NCBI GenBank assembly: GCA_963693085.1
Contig: OY856411.1
Span: forward strand, 68,747,001 to 68,811,000
Length of the DNA: 64,000 nucleotides
Direction: 5' to 3'
Source of the DNA: Alisma plantago-aquatica
Lineage: Eukaryota > Streptophyta > Magnoliopsida > Alismatales > Alismataceae
Position numbers and translations under genes: made by a program. The notes below the pieces were generated by a model. The model saw only the letters and a list, made by a program, of their open reading frames with translations, was not told the DNA's origin and did not search any database. Each line of letters opens with the position of its first letter. Within the stretch, counting starts at the first letter, position 1. Positions 35,679-48,299 of the stretch are shown piece after piece.

Positions 35679-38600
35679 ATGGAAAATCTTAATGCTATCA
35701 ACACAATTCCTGGGCAAAGTTATTACAATCTGAATCAAAATAGGAATCACCCGGGTTTTCAATATGGAAACCCCTCTGGAGCAGTAAACTCGCATCAACT
35801 TGGTTCAAACAATCAATCAAGAGGCCCACCAGGATTCCAGTACAATCAACAACATAATTTTGGAAATCAAGGAAATTTCAAGGGGAACTTTCAGAATAGG
35901 AACTACAACAACTATCAAAATAACTCTCAGTATCAGAACCTGAATCAGCAACAAGGACAAATAGGACCCATCCCTTCTGATGACAAGCTATCAGCCATTG
36001 AAACAATGTTGCAAACTCAGCAAACGATGATAGCCAATTAACAAGCTCAGCAGAAGGCTATTGAATCTCAACTGGCTCAACTTGCAGCTAGCATAAAGCC
36101 ACCAGTTGGAGTCTTTGCCGGCCAACCCAAGAACAATCCCAAGCATCCTAAACAGTTGAAGGCAGTCACCACCTGGTCAGGAAAAGACTATTCAGATCCC
36201 CCAGTAGAGACACCTGTGGTTATTACAGACGAAGATGAACTTGTGATTGTCCAAAACTCAACAACACCAGAGTCTCAATCAAAGGAAGATAAAACAGATA
36301 AGGGAAGTCCTGAGAAATCTAATGATGAAGAAACTAAAACACCAGAACCTGATATTCCTATATATAAGCCTCGTATACCCTTCCCATCCCGCCTATGGAA
36401 GACCAATCTCGATACTAGATTCAATAAGTTTAAAGAGGCTATGAAGAGACTTCATGTTGATATACCTTTCTTAGATGCTCTGGTTGAGATACCAGCCTGG
36501 ACTAAGTACCTAAAGTCACTCCTCACCAGGATGTATATAACTGAAGAATATGAGATGGTAAAACTGGCTATAACTACATCAAATATCATATTGAGCAAGA
36601 TGCCGAAGAAACAAAAAGACCCGAGATCCTTTGGAATCTCATGTCACATTGGCGACTCATCATGCAAGAAAGGTTTGGCAGATCTCAGCACAAGCATCTC
36701 TATTATGCCATTAAGTTTGTGTACGAGACTAGGGTTTGCAGAATTGCTTCCTACTGGCATGAGTATAAAGCTCGCAGACAATTCGATAAAACGTCCATTA
36801 GGAATCCTCGAAGATGTCCCGGTCAAGGTAGGCAAGGACACATATGTTCCATGCGACTTCGTCATTATGGATATAAAAGAAGATACCAGATATCCTCTCA
36901 TCTTTGGTCGTCCATTCCTCGCCACTGCAAGAGCCCTAATTGATGTTGAAGCTGGTACCTTACTGCTCAGATTAGGCAAAGAGACTCTCGAATTCAAAGT
37001 TTTTGAAAGTATGAGAAGACCAAGCATGCAAGAAGATGTATATTTGATTGATTGCATTGAGAAAATGTCACGTTTGACCCAAGAGCATCATGAATCATAC
37101 AATCCCATGGAAATTTCCCTATCAGACTTACCAGTTGATGAACCAATTGACGAACGAGCAAGGGATTACATCGAATCCCTCGACTCTGCTATAGAAGACG
37201 TTGAAGCCACTTGCGAAGAACTCAAGGCCATGGAAACTACAAAAGAAACAAGGGAGAAACCAGAGGCTCCCGAAATGAAGCCCCTACCCAAAGGACTAAA
37301 GTACATATTTTTAGATGATCTCAAGGTTTGCCCAGTTATTATAAATTCCGATCTGACTGCTGAACAAGAAAATAAACTCCTAAAGAAATTAAGGGAAAGA
37401 AAGAAAGCCATCGGTTATAAAATGAGTGACCTCACTGGGGTCAGTCAAGAATTGTGTATGCATAAGATCCCTATGATGGAAGATCACAGTCCGACTATTA
37501 AACATCAATGAAAGTTGAATCCTAATATGAAGGAAGTGGTCTATCGTGAGGTCATTAAACTTCTCACATCTGGAATAATCTATCCAATATCAGATTCACC
37601 ATAGGTGAGCCCAGTACATGTAGTTTCAAAGAAAGGTGGAACAACTGTTATAAGGAGTGAAAACAATGAACTCATCCCCACTCGAACAGTTACAGGGTGG
37701 AGGATGTGCATAGACTATAGGAAATTAAACAAGGCAACTCAAAAAGATCATTTTCCTATACCCTTCCTTGATCAAGTCCTAGAAAGGTTGGCCCACCAAG
37801 AATATTTATGTTATCTTGATGGTTACTCTGGATTCTATGAAATACCCATACATCCAGATGATCAAGAAAAAACAAATTTCACCTGAACATTCAGAACATA
37901 TGCATTTAAAAGAATGCCATTTGGTCTCTGTAATGCACCCACAACTTTTCAACGTTGCATGGATGCCATTTTCACGGGTCTTACTGAAACTATTATGGAG
38001 GTTTTCATGGATGATTTTTCTATATATGGAGACTCATTCGATTCATGTCTAAAACACCTCTCCCTGGTCCTCAAACATTGTGAAGAAGCACATCTTGTGC
38101 TAAATTGGGAAAATTGCCATTTCATGGTAAAAGAAGGCATTGTCCTGGGCCATAGGGTTAGTAATAGAGGAATAGAAGTAGATAAATCCAAGATTGAAGT
38201 GATTTTGAAATTGGCTATTCCCACAAATGTAAAACAAGTTCGTGCTTTTCTAGGTCATGCAGGATTTTACAGAAGATTCATAAAGGATTTTTCCAAGATA
38301 ACTAAGCCGACGACGAACCTTCTACTAAAGGATACTGATTTTAATTTCAATGAATAATGTGTCAAAAGCTTCAACACGCTAAAGCAGGCCCTTACAACAA
38401 ATCCCATCATTAGAGCTCCCGACTGGGGCCACCCTTTCAAAATTATGTGTGATGCCAACGATTATGCTGTGGGTGTTGTTTTAGGGCAATGTATAGAAAA
38501 GAAACATTGTGTGATCTATTATGCATCAAAAACCCTTGATGAAGCTCAAAGGAATTATGCAACTACTGAGAAAGAACTTCTAGCAGTCGTTTATGCCTTT

Positions 38601-40169
38601 GACAAGTTCAGGTCCTACCTTATTGGTTCGAAAGTCATTGTCTACACAGACCATGCTGCTATTCGTTACCTTCTGGAAAAGAAAGATGCGAAACCAAGGC
38701 TGATTAGATGGATCCTCTTACTACAAGAATTTGATTTAGAGATAAGAGATAAAAATGGTACGGAAAATGTTGTAGCAGATCACCTCAGTCGCATCCACAC
38801 TCTGGATACTAAGGAGATTCCGATCAATGATTTCCTTCCGGATGATCAGCTAATGAGGGTCTCGGAAGTTGTACCATGGTACTCAGATTTTGTAAACTAC
38901 CTTGCTGCTGGAGTCATCCATCACCAATGCACCGGAAATGCACTGAAGAAGTTCATGCATGATGTGAAGCAATATCACTGGGATGAACCATATCTTTTTA
39001 AACTATGTGCTGATGGTTTGTATAGACGTTGTATTGCCGAAGAAGAAGCTCAATCTATTTTGGAACAATGTCACTCAGGACCTGTGGGAGGACATATGTG
39101 CTCTAAAAAGATTACTTTAAAGGTTTTGCAATGCGGATTCTTTTGGCCAACCATATCCAAAGACTCTTACGATTTTGTCCTATCATGTGACAAATGTCAA
39201 AAAACAGGTAATATAACAAAGAGAGATGAAATGCCACTGACTCTATGGCAAGAAGTAGAGATATTCGATGTTTGGGGGGTGGACTACATGGGTCCATTCC
39301 CATCTTCTCATGGATTTTGATACATCCTAGTGGCGGTGGACTACGTCTCAAAATGGGTTGAAGCTATACCAACTGTCACTAGTGATTCCAAACCCGTTAT
39401 CAAATTATTCAAAGATATTATTTTCCCCCGTTTTGGAGTACCGAGAACCGTGATATCTGACGGAGGGTCCCACTTCCTTGAAAGAAGCTTTCAAGATTTA
39501 CTGAGGAAATACGGTGTAACACATAAGGTAGCCTCACCTTACCATCCACAAACAAGTGGAGAGGTATAGGTCTCTAACCGTCAACTAAAGGCTATTCTAG
39601 AAAAAACTATTGGACGCAATCGAAAGGACTGGTCAACAAAAATCAACGACGCCTTATGGGCTTATCGTATTGCTTATAAAAATCCCCTTGGGACTACACC
39701 TTTTCGATTAATATATGGAAAGGCCTGCCGCCTTCCAGGCGAACTAGAACACAAGGCATGGTGGGCAATTAAACAATTCAACTTCGATATGAAAGAAGCA
39801 GGTCAGGCCAGGATTCTGCAACTCCAAGAGCTGGATGAACTCAGGATGTCAACTTATGAGAATGCATGAATCTACAAAGAACGTACAAAACTTTGGCATG
39901 ATGGACATCTGAAAAGAAAAGACATACAAGTGGGAGACCAAGTTCTGGTATTCAACTCAAGATTAAAGCTATTCCCGAGAAAACTCTGTTCCCGCTGGTC
40001 TGGTCCTTACATTGTCGAAAGCATCTCCTCACATGGTGCTTTCTCTTTATGGAGTGAAAAGTCAGACGAGTTTATAGCAAATGGTCACCGCTTGAAGAGA
40101 TATTTCACCTCGATTGACATAGGCACCGATGCAATGCTGGAACTCGCCAACCCAAAGGACCCACTGTGA
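35679..40169 (+). pseudogene. gag-pol of the Athila-like element, one frame with eight internal stops
   Basis: A single reading frame runs from 35679 to 40169 with no frameshift. Internal stops are near 36039, 37509, 37602, 37884, 38355, 39318, 39567 and 39867. Order: Asn/Gln-rich gag tail; protease about 36680-37000 (LADLSTSISIMPLSL, where relatives have DLGAS; FGRPFLATARALIDV). RT is about 37530-38200 (WRMCIDYRKLNKAT, RMPFGLCNAPTTFQ, EVFMDDFSIYG). RNase H is about 38440-38800 ([38 protein letters not shown]). Integrase is about 39060-39770 (zinc motif H...[29 protein letters not shown]), followed by NSRLKLFPRKLCSRWSGP. Several stops fit CGA to TGA or TGG to TAG changes. Confidence 0.93.
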
Positions 40170-41692
40170 AGATGAAGAACTTAGTCGAGCCATCGACATA
40201 AAACAAAGGCGCTTGTCGGGAGGCAACCCGATCAATAAATTTGTTTTACTTTTCTTTTCAAAATTTTGTTTTACCTTCTAGTTAACTTTTCCTTTAATAA
40301 AATTCACTTTGTGAGATGATATTTTTAAGATATAACTGCCCTTTACCCTTGAGATTTTCAGATAAGAGGATGCACACTGATCAGAACGCAACCACACTCG
40401 GTGGTCATTCTGGCGTGATCTTTCCCCTCCATCTTAGATTTAGGGTTTGCTCGGGATGAGCAAATCTCTAAGTTAGGGGTGGAGGGTGGGTGGTACATAC
40501 CTCACTTTCCACCTACACCCTCTTTTCATATTGAAGTTTTCACTATCACATTCTTGATAAAAAAAATTCAAAAATTTCAAAATTCTTTAATATTTTTCTA
40601 AAAGATTGAACAGATACTTTGACACTTTTTGACAACTCTTGATTTCATTGAAAGTCACTAACTAATTTGCTATGCATTTTCAATCATTATATCCTCATTC
40701 GAAGTAAATCCCCAAAAGGACCAATTTTTTAAACATGCCTTTTGCTTGAAATCATCTTGTGAAACTTATGATTCCTAACATCATAATACTTGTTGTAAAA
40801 TGATAAGTATCTGTCAAGATAATGGGGATCAAACATGTCGTGCTTCCTAACTGACTAGTGGAACAATAACATGAAATCTCCATCGGATCCTCATCAAGTC
40901 ACTATTTGAGCAGAGTACGATAAAGAGAACAACCCGGTTCAGTGAATTGTAAACCAAGTTGCATTCTGATATGAACTCTCTTCTACACTTCTTCTATCAT
41001 CTTCATACCCCTCCATCCATCAAAAAGAAATAAAATAGCCGAATATGGTGCCAAACCCTAAGTTCGGGGTGGCACGCCACTCCCTCCTTATCCGCTTCTT
41101 CCATACCCCTCGCAAATAAATAAGGGGCGTACCACCAAAAATGCAATCTCGAGTCAAATAGAGGAGAGATTTGCAAACAAAAGATGCCAAAGTGCACACA
41201 AAAAGAAATGCAATCTCGAGTCGAATAGAGGAGAGATTCACACAAAAAATGCATTAAATGAAATTGCAAAATAAATAAAAATCTTGAGTCGAATAGAGGA
41301 GAGATTTACTTCTTATTTCCATACCACCTTTCACTCCCTTTTCTACCTATGGCACAATGCATGCCCTCACTATCTTGAAAAACACCAGTGTCAGATCGGA
41401 TGCACACTTGTTGATTCTGCGGGAATCTCTGGACTCTTACAAAACTCTTTGACATGCTTGTTGATTGGAAAAGGTGAGGAGTAAGTGGTATTGGAAAACG
41501 AACTCAGGAACGAAGATATGGTAAAATGTGTTTAGTGGTCCCAGGAGGTTGAGATACTAAGTCATATTGAGCAGAAACAAAACATATGTGATGTGAAGAT
41601 GAAGCAATCACACGAATTGAAAGTATTCATTTGGCAACTATTTCAATTTTTGTATTACTCGAGGACGAGCAACGTTTAAGTTCGGGGTGTTT
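40170..41692 (+). other. Non-coding 3' region of the Athila-like element
   Basis: Carries the GGGAGGCAACCC motif just after pol, a PPT-like phrase at 40460-40490 (TCTAAGTTAGGGGTGGAGGG), and the true polypurine tract AAGTTCGGGGTGTTT just before the 3' LTR. Some Athila elements have an envelope-like ORF here; I see none. Confidence 0.75.
41145..41306. repeat. Three copies of a 27-bp hairpin motif
   Basis: Copies at 41145-41171, 41212-41238 and 41280-41306. Each starts AATCTCGAG (AATCTTGAG in the third) and ends GAGGAGAGATT, so the ends pair (AATCTC with GAGATT). Spacing is 67-68 bp. Confidence 0.9.
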
Positions 41693-43864
41693 TGATGAGT
41701 GCATACTCATCACAGAATTCAATTATCTCTTTGGAATAAATTCAACTCTATTTCATGCCTTTTCACCCAAATATGAATCATAATGTGCAAAACTGCTTAG
41801 CTGATTCAATTATCAAGGTTTTAACTAAATATTATTCATTTAATGCAGGTAACCAAGCAATTCCACGCATATGGTCCCAAGACCATTTGAGCCCTTATGG
41901 TCCCAAGACCGTTTGAGCCCTTACGGTCCCAAGACCGTTTGAGCCCTTGTGGTCCCAAGACTGTTTGAGCCCTTGCGGTCCCAAGACCGTTTGAGCCCTT
42001 GCGGTCCCAAGACCGTTTGGGTCCATGCGGTCCCAAAACCATTTGCTGGAATGCATGAAGAACGAATGACAAAATCATTTGCTAAAGAAGACCACGCATG
42101 ACCGACATGCGGTCTCAAGACCGTTTGGGTCCATGTGGTCTCAAGACCGTTTGGGTCCATGCGATCTCAAGACCGTTTGGTTCCATGCGGTCTCAAGATC
42201 ATTTGGGTCCATGCGGTCTCAAGACCGTTAGGATCCATGCGGTCTCAAGACCATTTGCTGTGATTGTAAAAACCAAATGTCGCGCACTCATATCTGTTGT
42301 TGTAGAATCACGCGGAGACCGACTGTTCTAAAGACTGTTTAACACAGCTACCAAGCCAGGCCGTTTGAAAGCAAATAGTCTCCAGATCGTTTGGCAGCAA
42401 ACGGTCTCCAGACCGTTTAGCACCAAATGCTCTCCAGACCGTTTGGAGGAGATATTTTGGCAAATTACACAAGACCGTTTGGGGACAGATCTGAGCCTAT
42501 AAATAGGACCCCAAGGGTCCTCATTTGGAAGGGGTTCCGGAGGCCGCCAGGCTGCTCGAGCACAGTTTTGATCCAGATCCAGTCCAGTTTCCACCCGTTC
42601 CACTCCACCTACTGCCCGTGCTGCAACCAAGGAGGCTGAAGGGAGAAGGAGGTCGGAGCAAGGGAGACTGCCCGGTCTCTCTTGGCAACTCCCGTGCGCG
42701 TCCAGATCTGCTCCGACACGACGTAGAAGGCCGTATCTTCTTCACCGAGCTGCGACTACCTTTTGCACCGAGCTCATGGCAGATCTCTCTTTCTTTCTCA
42801 TCCTTCTTATTTCTCGCATCATGTACGAGTAGTCCCTTTTCGTTGGGGTGCGGGGACTAGCCCCACTGCCCATGAAAACCATGTTCTTTTGTTAAACTCT
42901 CCATGGAAATGTATATAACTCTTCATTTCTTCGTTAACCGTTATGCTCGTAGTTTGGTTAATTGCTTGCTTTCATCTTTGTGCTTCCTATGTTGCGATAA
43001 CATCTATATATAGGTTTGAATGTCGTTTAACAAGTTAGACTCCCTAAGTAGAAATGGAAGGGGATTCCTTGAGGTCGTAAGTGTATGATCTGTGAGGGGA
43101 CGAGCCATCTATCCTTCGGTGATGCTTCTGTGCGCCTGACGCCTGTATAGTGGGTTCACAGCCTTAGTTGGATTTTGTATCTTCTTGTTAATCATCGATG
43201 TTTGCTTGTATATTAACCGTCTGCTTACTTATCGGTTAACGCAGCTGACTCCCAAACTAGAAATAGAATGGGATTCCATCGAGGTCGTAAGTGTATGATC
43301 CGCGAGGGGACGAGCCATCTAGCCTTCGGTGACGCTTTTGTGTGCCTGATGCCTGTATAGGGGGCCCACAACCTCCGTGAATTTCTATATCTTCATAGCC
43401 GTAAGTAAAGTGATCCAGATGGTGACGAGACATCTGATGCCTAAGGTGATACTTACGCGAACCTGACGCCCGTATGGGGGTTTTGCATCAGCTCTACTTG
43501 GATTGTTATATATTTCCTGGATTGTTCACGGTTGAATATGTTTGCATGTGTAGCGGTGGTGAACCCTGGTACCATCCCAACAATTCCATATCATTGATCT
43601 AAACCCATCTTTAATTTAGCCTTTTACTTTCTTGCAATTAGTTTATATAACCTCAAATCAACCAATCGTTCTAAATATTAGTTTTACTTGAGCTAGATTC
43701 AACTGACAAGGATTCTTAAAAAGGTTGTCCTTTGGGTTCGATCCTTAACTATACTGCGATAAGACTCGTCTGCTTGCGGGTGGTATTATTGCGCTTTGGT
43801 TTCAGTAAAAGCTCGGGGATTTCAACCCCGAGTGAATTTGTTATTGCGTTCAAATATCACGTCA
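41693..43864 (+). repeat. 3' LTR of the Athila-like element
   Basis: 2172 bp, TGATGAGTGC...CACGTCA, co-linear with the 5' LTR. It is shorter mainly because the hairpin arrays have fewer units. TATA box at 42498-42507. Confidence 0.95.
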
Positions 43865-44260
43865 CAGCAGTAGGGACAACAGTGAAGTCTCAGGTGGAGA
43901 CACTGGCTGTTATGCCTTGTATAGATGTAGATAGAGTCCTATGTGTCATCTCTGTACTCTCAGGTCCTCGGAGTAGTAGTTAGTGCTTTCAAAATTTTGG
44001 CTCAGTGCCTCGAGATTTTATACTGCCTGTGTTTAGCTTGACAGGACGGTTAATGCTTGTAACTCACAAATAGAGATGATACAAGTTATGTACTTTTGAA
44101 GAACAGAATGTAAATGTGTTACTTTTTTTCTATGTGAGAAAGTTTTAACTTGATGGATCTTTTGATAAAAAGTTTTTAATTTTTAGTGATTTTTCGTAAT
44201 CCGCTGCTTAGTGAACGCTTCCGTATTAGTTAATTATGTTTTCATGAGTTGTATGCCACA
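43865..44260 (+). repeat. LTR-like block, right part, after the Athila-like insertion
   Basis: Continues the sequence interrupted at 32153 (GACAACAGCAG, insertion, CAGCAGTAGGGACAACAG). It includes phrases common near the end of Tekay-type LTRs (TAATCCGCTGC, ATTAGTTAATTATG). No coding region. The exact end lies between about 44260 and 44272. Confidence 0.5.
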
Positions 44261-47200
44261 CTATTAATGGCATATATGAGATTAGGGTTATGTTTACATT
44301 AATTGTATAAAACCTAAAATCACCTTTTTATTATTTTAAAATTAGGTTATTAAAGCCATATAATTTTATATATTTTATTTTTCTGAGTTGGTAACATATT
44401 TTACTTTATTTTGCTGACTTATATATTATTAGTTATGAATTTAGTATATATTAGCCAATTAGAAAAATCCTCAAAAATAATATATTTATTATTTTGAAAT
44501 TAGGTGATGAAACCACCACCATGGTTAAATGACACTTTATGATTCTAGAACATATTTTATCTTATTTTTGGGACCTTTAAATAACTTACTACAAATTATA
44601 TAGTTCTCGACCAATTGAGAAATCTGAATAATCCACATGGACAACATTATCCAATCTTTTAATAAACTCGGCTAGGATGGCCCTATCAGGGCTAGCCATG
44701 TGTTTGGGGCCTACATAAGACATAGAGGTATATAGATCAATGAGGAAATGTCAAATAAAGATGTGAAAAGTCAATTTTTCCCCACATTGCAAAAACAAAA
44801 TAAAAGATCATAATAAGGGTATATATGTCACAGGCTCATCCATCAACTTCCCGTTTTTGTGCAATTGGAATAGACAAAGCATAGAGAACTTAGTGTGGCA
44901 CAATTATTTTGATCATATCTGATCTGATAGTGAGTGTTATCCTCACTTATAGCTTCAAGAGACAATGCCAAGCAATCTTCATGGTCAAGATGAGGTTAGG
45001 GAGACTGGTTGAAGGGATAAGAGAAGCACAAATCTTTCCTTAGCTCTTTCAACTATTGCTAAGTCCAACAAGTGCACTAGGGAATCAAACAACCATAAAT
45101 CATGAGGGAACTAATCAGAAAAGTGGTTGTACAACATAAATCATTGACTGTAGAATCAGTTCACATTGTCATCATGAGGAAAAGGTAGATGAGTCTGCAG
45201 TTAGATACACCAGGTTCATTTAGGAGTACAGTTCGGCTCCAATATTGAAAACCATGAATCTGAGTAGGGGAAGGAAAACCAAGAAATGGGGAGGTTCTGT
45301 TACCTCACTAGGGACTTAAGGAAACAATTTCTAGACTTGGAGGCACAACACACTTGCCTAACCTGCTATCTCCAGCAAACACCACCACCTCGAGTTTGGT
45401 AAGGCTAACCATGCCACTACATTCTATAGATATTATAGAAAAATCTCATGGCCCATCAAGGAATGTGTTGGATTAAGGAATTGGGCTGAAGATCACTCGT
45501 GAAGATGATCGCTCGCAGAGATCCCAATTGAGAATGTGGAGTTTGTGGGGATGCTTTGAGATGTGATAATAGCAACTAGTGACAGAGGAGGGTACTAATG
45601 GTGGGTTCCTCTATAGATCACTATTTATAGGTGGTGTGAGGTAACTTCGCTTAGATTATGGAAATAAAGATGAAGAAATTAGATAAAGAAAATCAAGAAA
45701 ATTCATAAGATGAAAAAATTATAGAGGGGACAAATTCAGATCATTGTTTGCTCGGGAACGTACCAAAAGAGGAAGGTTGATGACAATCGGTGAGTTGTAG
45801 GATTAGGATCCAACAGTTGGAAGTCAGGCATGACACAAATACTTTAGGAAAATCGGGACTAAAAAGCATGATAGGGAAAATAACGTGGAACCAAAAAATG
45901 AAGTATAGAGAATAATAATTGATATATCTTAGATATTTAAGGTGCATCTTCTTTCCTAATTTAGTTTAAGGGTCCAAACAAAGGTTAATTAATACCAAAA
46001 TTATCACCTAGACTAATCAGGATATGTTGAATCTGATTTTGGCATTAACTTTTAGCTTTGAAATGACTAGTATTATATTTAGTACTTCTAGACCATATCA
46101 TATATTTCTTTCCTTAATGAATTTGAGGCATCTAGGAGCACTAAAAAGATGTAAAACTTGGCCTACAAGCAAACTTAAACATGTGGAGTCTAAATTTGAA
46201 ATAAATTTTCCATTTTGAGAATGTTTACTATCATATTTAATGTTTTTAGACTTTTAAGTTATTTTCTCTCTCCTAAACTAAATTAGGATAGATAAGATTG
46301 TCAAATTAATGTGACAGTTCAAACATAGACTAATTTTGGCATGTAGAATTCAAATTTGGGATTTTGTTTCCACTTTTGAAGTCATTAAACATAGTATCTA
46401 ATATTTTGGAGAAAAACCCATGTTTTCTTTTCTAAATTGGTCTATGTATCTAGAAGTATCAAATTAGTATGAAAATTGAAACATAGACTAAGTATGAGAT
46501 GTAGAATTCAATATTATAATTTGTTTCTACTTTTAGGGTATATATATCATTTAATTTATTTGACTTTAAATTGTATTTTCTTTTCCTAAATGATTTTAAG
46601 ATAATTATTTTTATTTAAATAAGGTGGCAGTTGGCACTCAAGATAGTTGGGACCCTAAGAAAACATTCTAACATTATGCTTGGGTTTTGGAATTTCCTTT
46701 TGTGACTTATATCACCATTATGATTTTCAACAACTTATTTTAATATATATTGATAATATTATATTAGAGTCCCAATAATTTCACAGTGTTACAAAAAGAG
46801 TTATATTATATTATTATGCACGAAATTACACATTTTACACATTTAACATATTTAGTCAATTAATTCTACTTTAATTTAGATCATTGTACATGTCAATTAT
46901 AATTGTTATTCTAGTACATGTTTTTAGTACAATATTCCTCTTATTTAACCATTTTTCTTAGAAAATCCTCGGACGTTGTTAGGGGATTTTGATGTGAACA
47001 TTGTAGCCATTGCTTTTTCCAATTTGAATAAATAATGAAGCAACAAGCTCCCTTTATAAAAAAAATGTGAATATTAGTTAACCAAGGAAATATATGTAAC
47101 ATATATTATGAACTCCTATGCAAATATGTGATGTTGATTATAGAATCTATTTCTACATAATATGTTATATGCATTAACATTACATGTTAAGGTATAATTT

Positions 47201-47289
47201 TATCCTTGTTTGGTCAAATCTAAGGAACCAATCTCACTAGGTTTCTAATCATGGAACATGGTAAGATCCTAGGTTTTGGGATGTTACCA
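44261..47289 (-). repeat. 3' LTR copy, truncated
   Basis: Begins on the minus strand TGGTAACATCCCAAAACC. It is the empty-site relative of the CACTA-3 locus: at about 45330 it has TTCTAGACTTGGAGGC where the other copy has TTCTAGGCAT, the transposon, then CATGGAGACG. It lacks the counterpart of 48300-49430. Confidence 0.75.
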
Positions 47290-48283
47290 CACTCCACCCC
47301 TTAAAAGGATTCCTCCTTGAAATCTAATCATCTATACATTATCAACCACCTATATCCCACCCCTTAAAAGGTTTAATCTAATAAGCCACACTAAGACAAA
47401 TCAAGGTACAGAGGTTACTTATGTATCTTTTAGTTGTGAATATTTTAGGTGTTTATGTTGTCCATAGATCACTTATCAAACTAACAGGTTATACACACCT
47501 AGGGTTGACTTTTAGGTCCCTCTATTTCTAACCTAACAACTAAAGTTCACATGAACACCCAAAAAGGCGTAGGGTGAAAATGGTGGGACAACTATACCTT
47601 TATCACATATCTTACTAGTCATCACTTTATGCACAAAACTAGGGTTATTGTAGGGTTTCCCTGTCAATTCTTCATACATCTCTTATCTGTGACTTGGCTC
47701 AAGAAAACATCAATAAAATCCATACAATTTCCCTTTCAACATATAATAGTATAATGAAAATATTTTTTGATGGTAAGAAACTATGTGATGTTAAACAAAC
47801 ATGCCTGCCAAAAATCAATATGAGAACCAAGTCACAATTTTTCCATGTTAGGATCTCCTTATCCTAGTACTTCTCCATCCTCATAACATATCTCCACCCA
47901 CAATTCAAACCTCATCATTTTAAAACCTACGTGATAGGGTATTATAAAATAGGGTATCATCACACAAGGGTTAGCAACTTAAGATCCTCACATGTATATC
48001 CTGAGGTCAAGTTTTGTAACATCCAAAGAGACAGGTCATCACTAACCTATATAGAGTATGATCTTAGGGGTCACCACAAAGGAGGGTTTACTAATCATGA
48101 TGCTTATGTACCTCATCCAATTTCAAATCAACCTTTCATCATCTCATGATTAATATAAGTCAACTCTAGGGTAAACATCTCACTTTCACTATGTAAGGTA
48201 CATGTTCTAATTAGGAACTTATAGGATAATGTAGGAATCCTAAGGGATACAAAATTGAAATAGCCAAAAATCTTACCATTATG
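47290..48283 (-). other. Interior of the long-LTR element, no gene
   Basis: Has the PPT-side phrase (minus strand) TTCAAGGAGGAATCC near 47310 and the primer site at the other end. The only ORF above 70 codons (47931-48149, plus strand) is on the wrong strand and matches nothing. Confidence 0.6.
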
Positions 48284-48296
48284 GGCTCTAATACCA
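48284..48296 (-). other. Primer-binding site, initiator tRNA-Met type
   Basis: The minus strand reads TGGTATTAGAGCC, identical to the site at 22329-22341, three bases from the LTR end at 48300. Confidence 0.8.
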
Positions 48297-48299
48297 TCT

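Larger units (their letters stand above)
32154..43864 (+). mobile_element. Athila-like Ty3/gypsy retrotransposon, complete ends (11711 bp)
   Basis: Two LTRs (32154-34350 and 41693-43864) are flanked by CAGCA at 32149-32153 and 43865-43869. The primer site TGGCGCCGTTGCCGGGGA, a single long gag-pol frame after 35679, the RT motif FMDDF, and the GGGAGGCAACCC motif after pol (40219-40230) are typical of Athila/Tat elements, most like Athila gag. In stretches compared by eye the LTRs are about 95% identical, so the insertion is not recent. Stops in gag and pol make it inactive. No envelope-like ORF is seen in 40170-41692. Confidence 0.93.

Noticed and set aside
40170..41692. Envelope-like ORF of the Athila-like element
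   Set aside because: No frame longer than about 90 codons, no signal peptide or membrane segment pattern; the ORFs at 41003-41269 reflect the hairpin repeats on the opposite strand.
28810..44277. TATAT target duplication around the LTR-like block (28810-28814 and 44273-44277)
   Set aside because: The match is AT-only, the block would have to begin GT and not TG, and the flanks are not halves of one sequence: the right flank continues another LTR that also reads CTTATATGAG at 49432.
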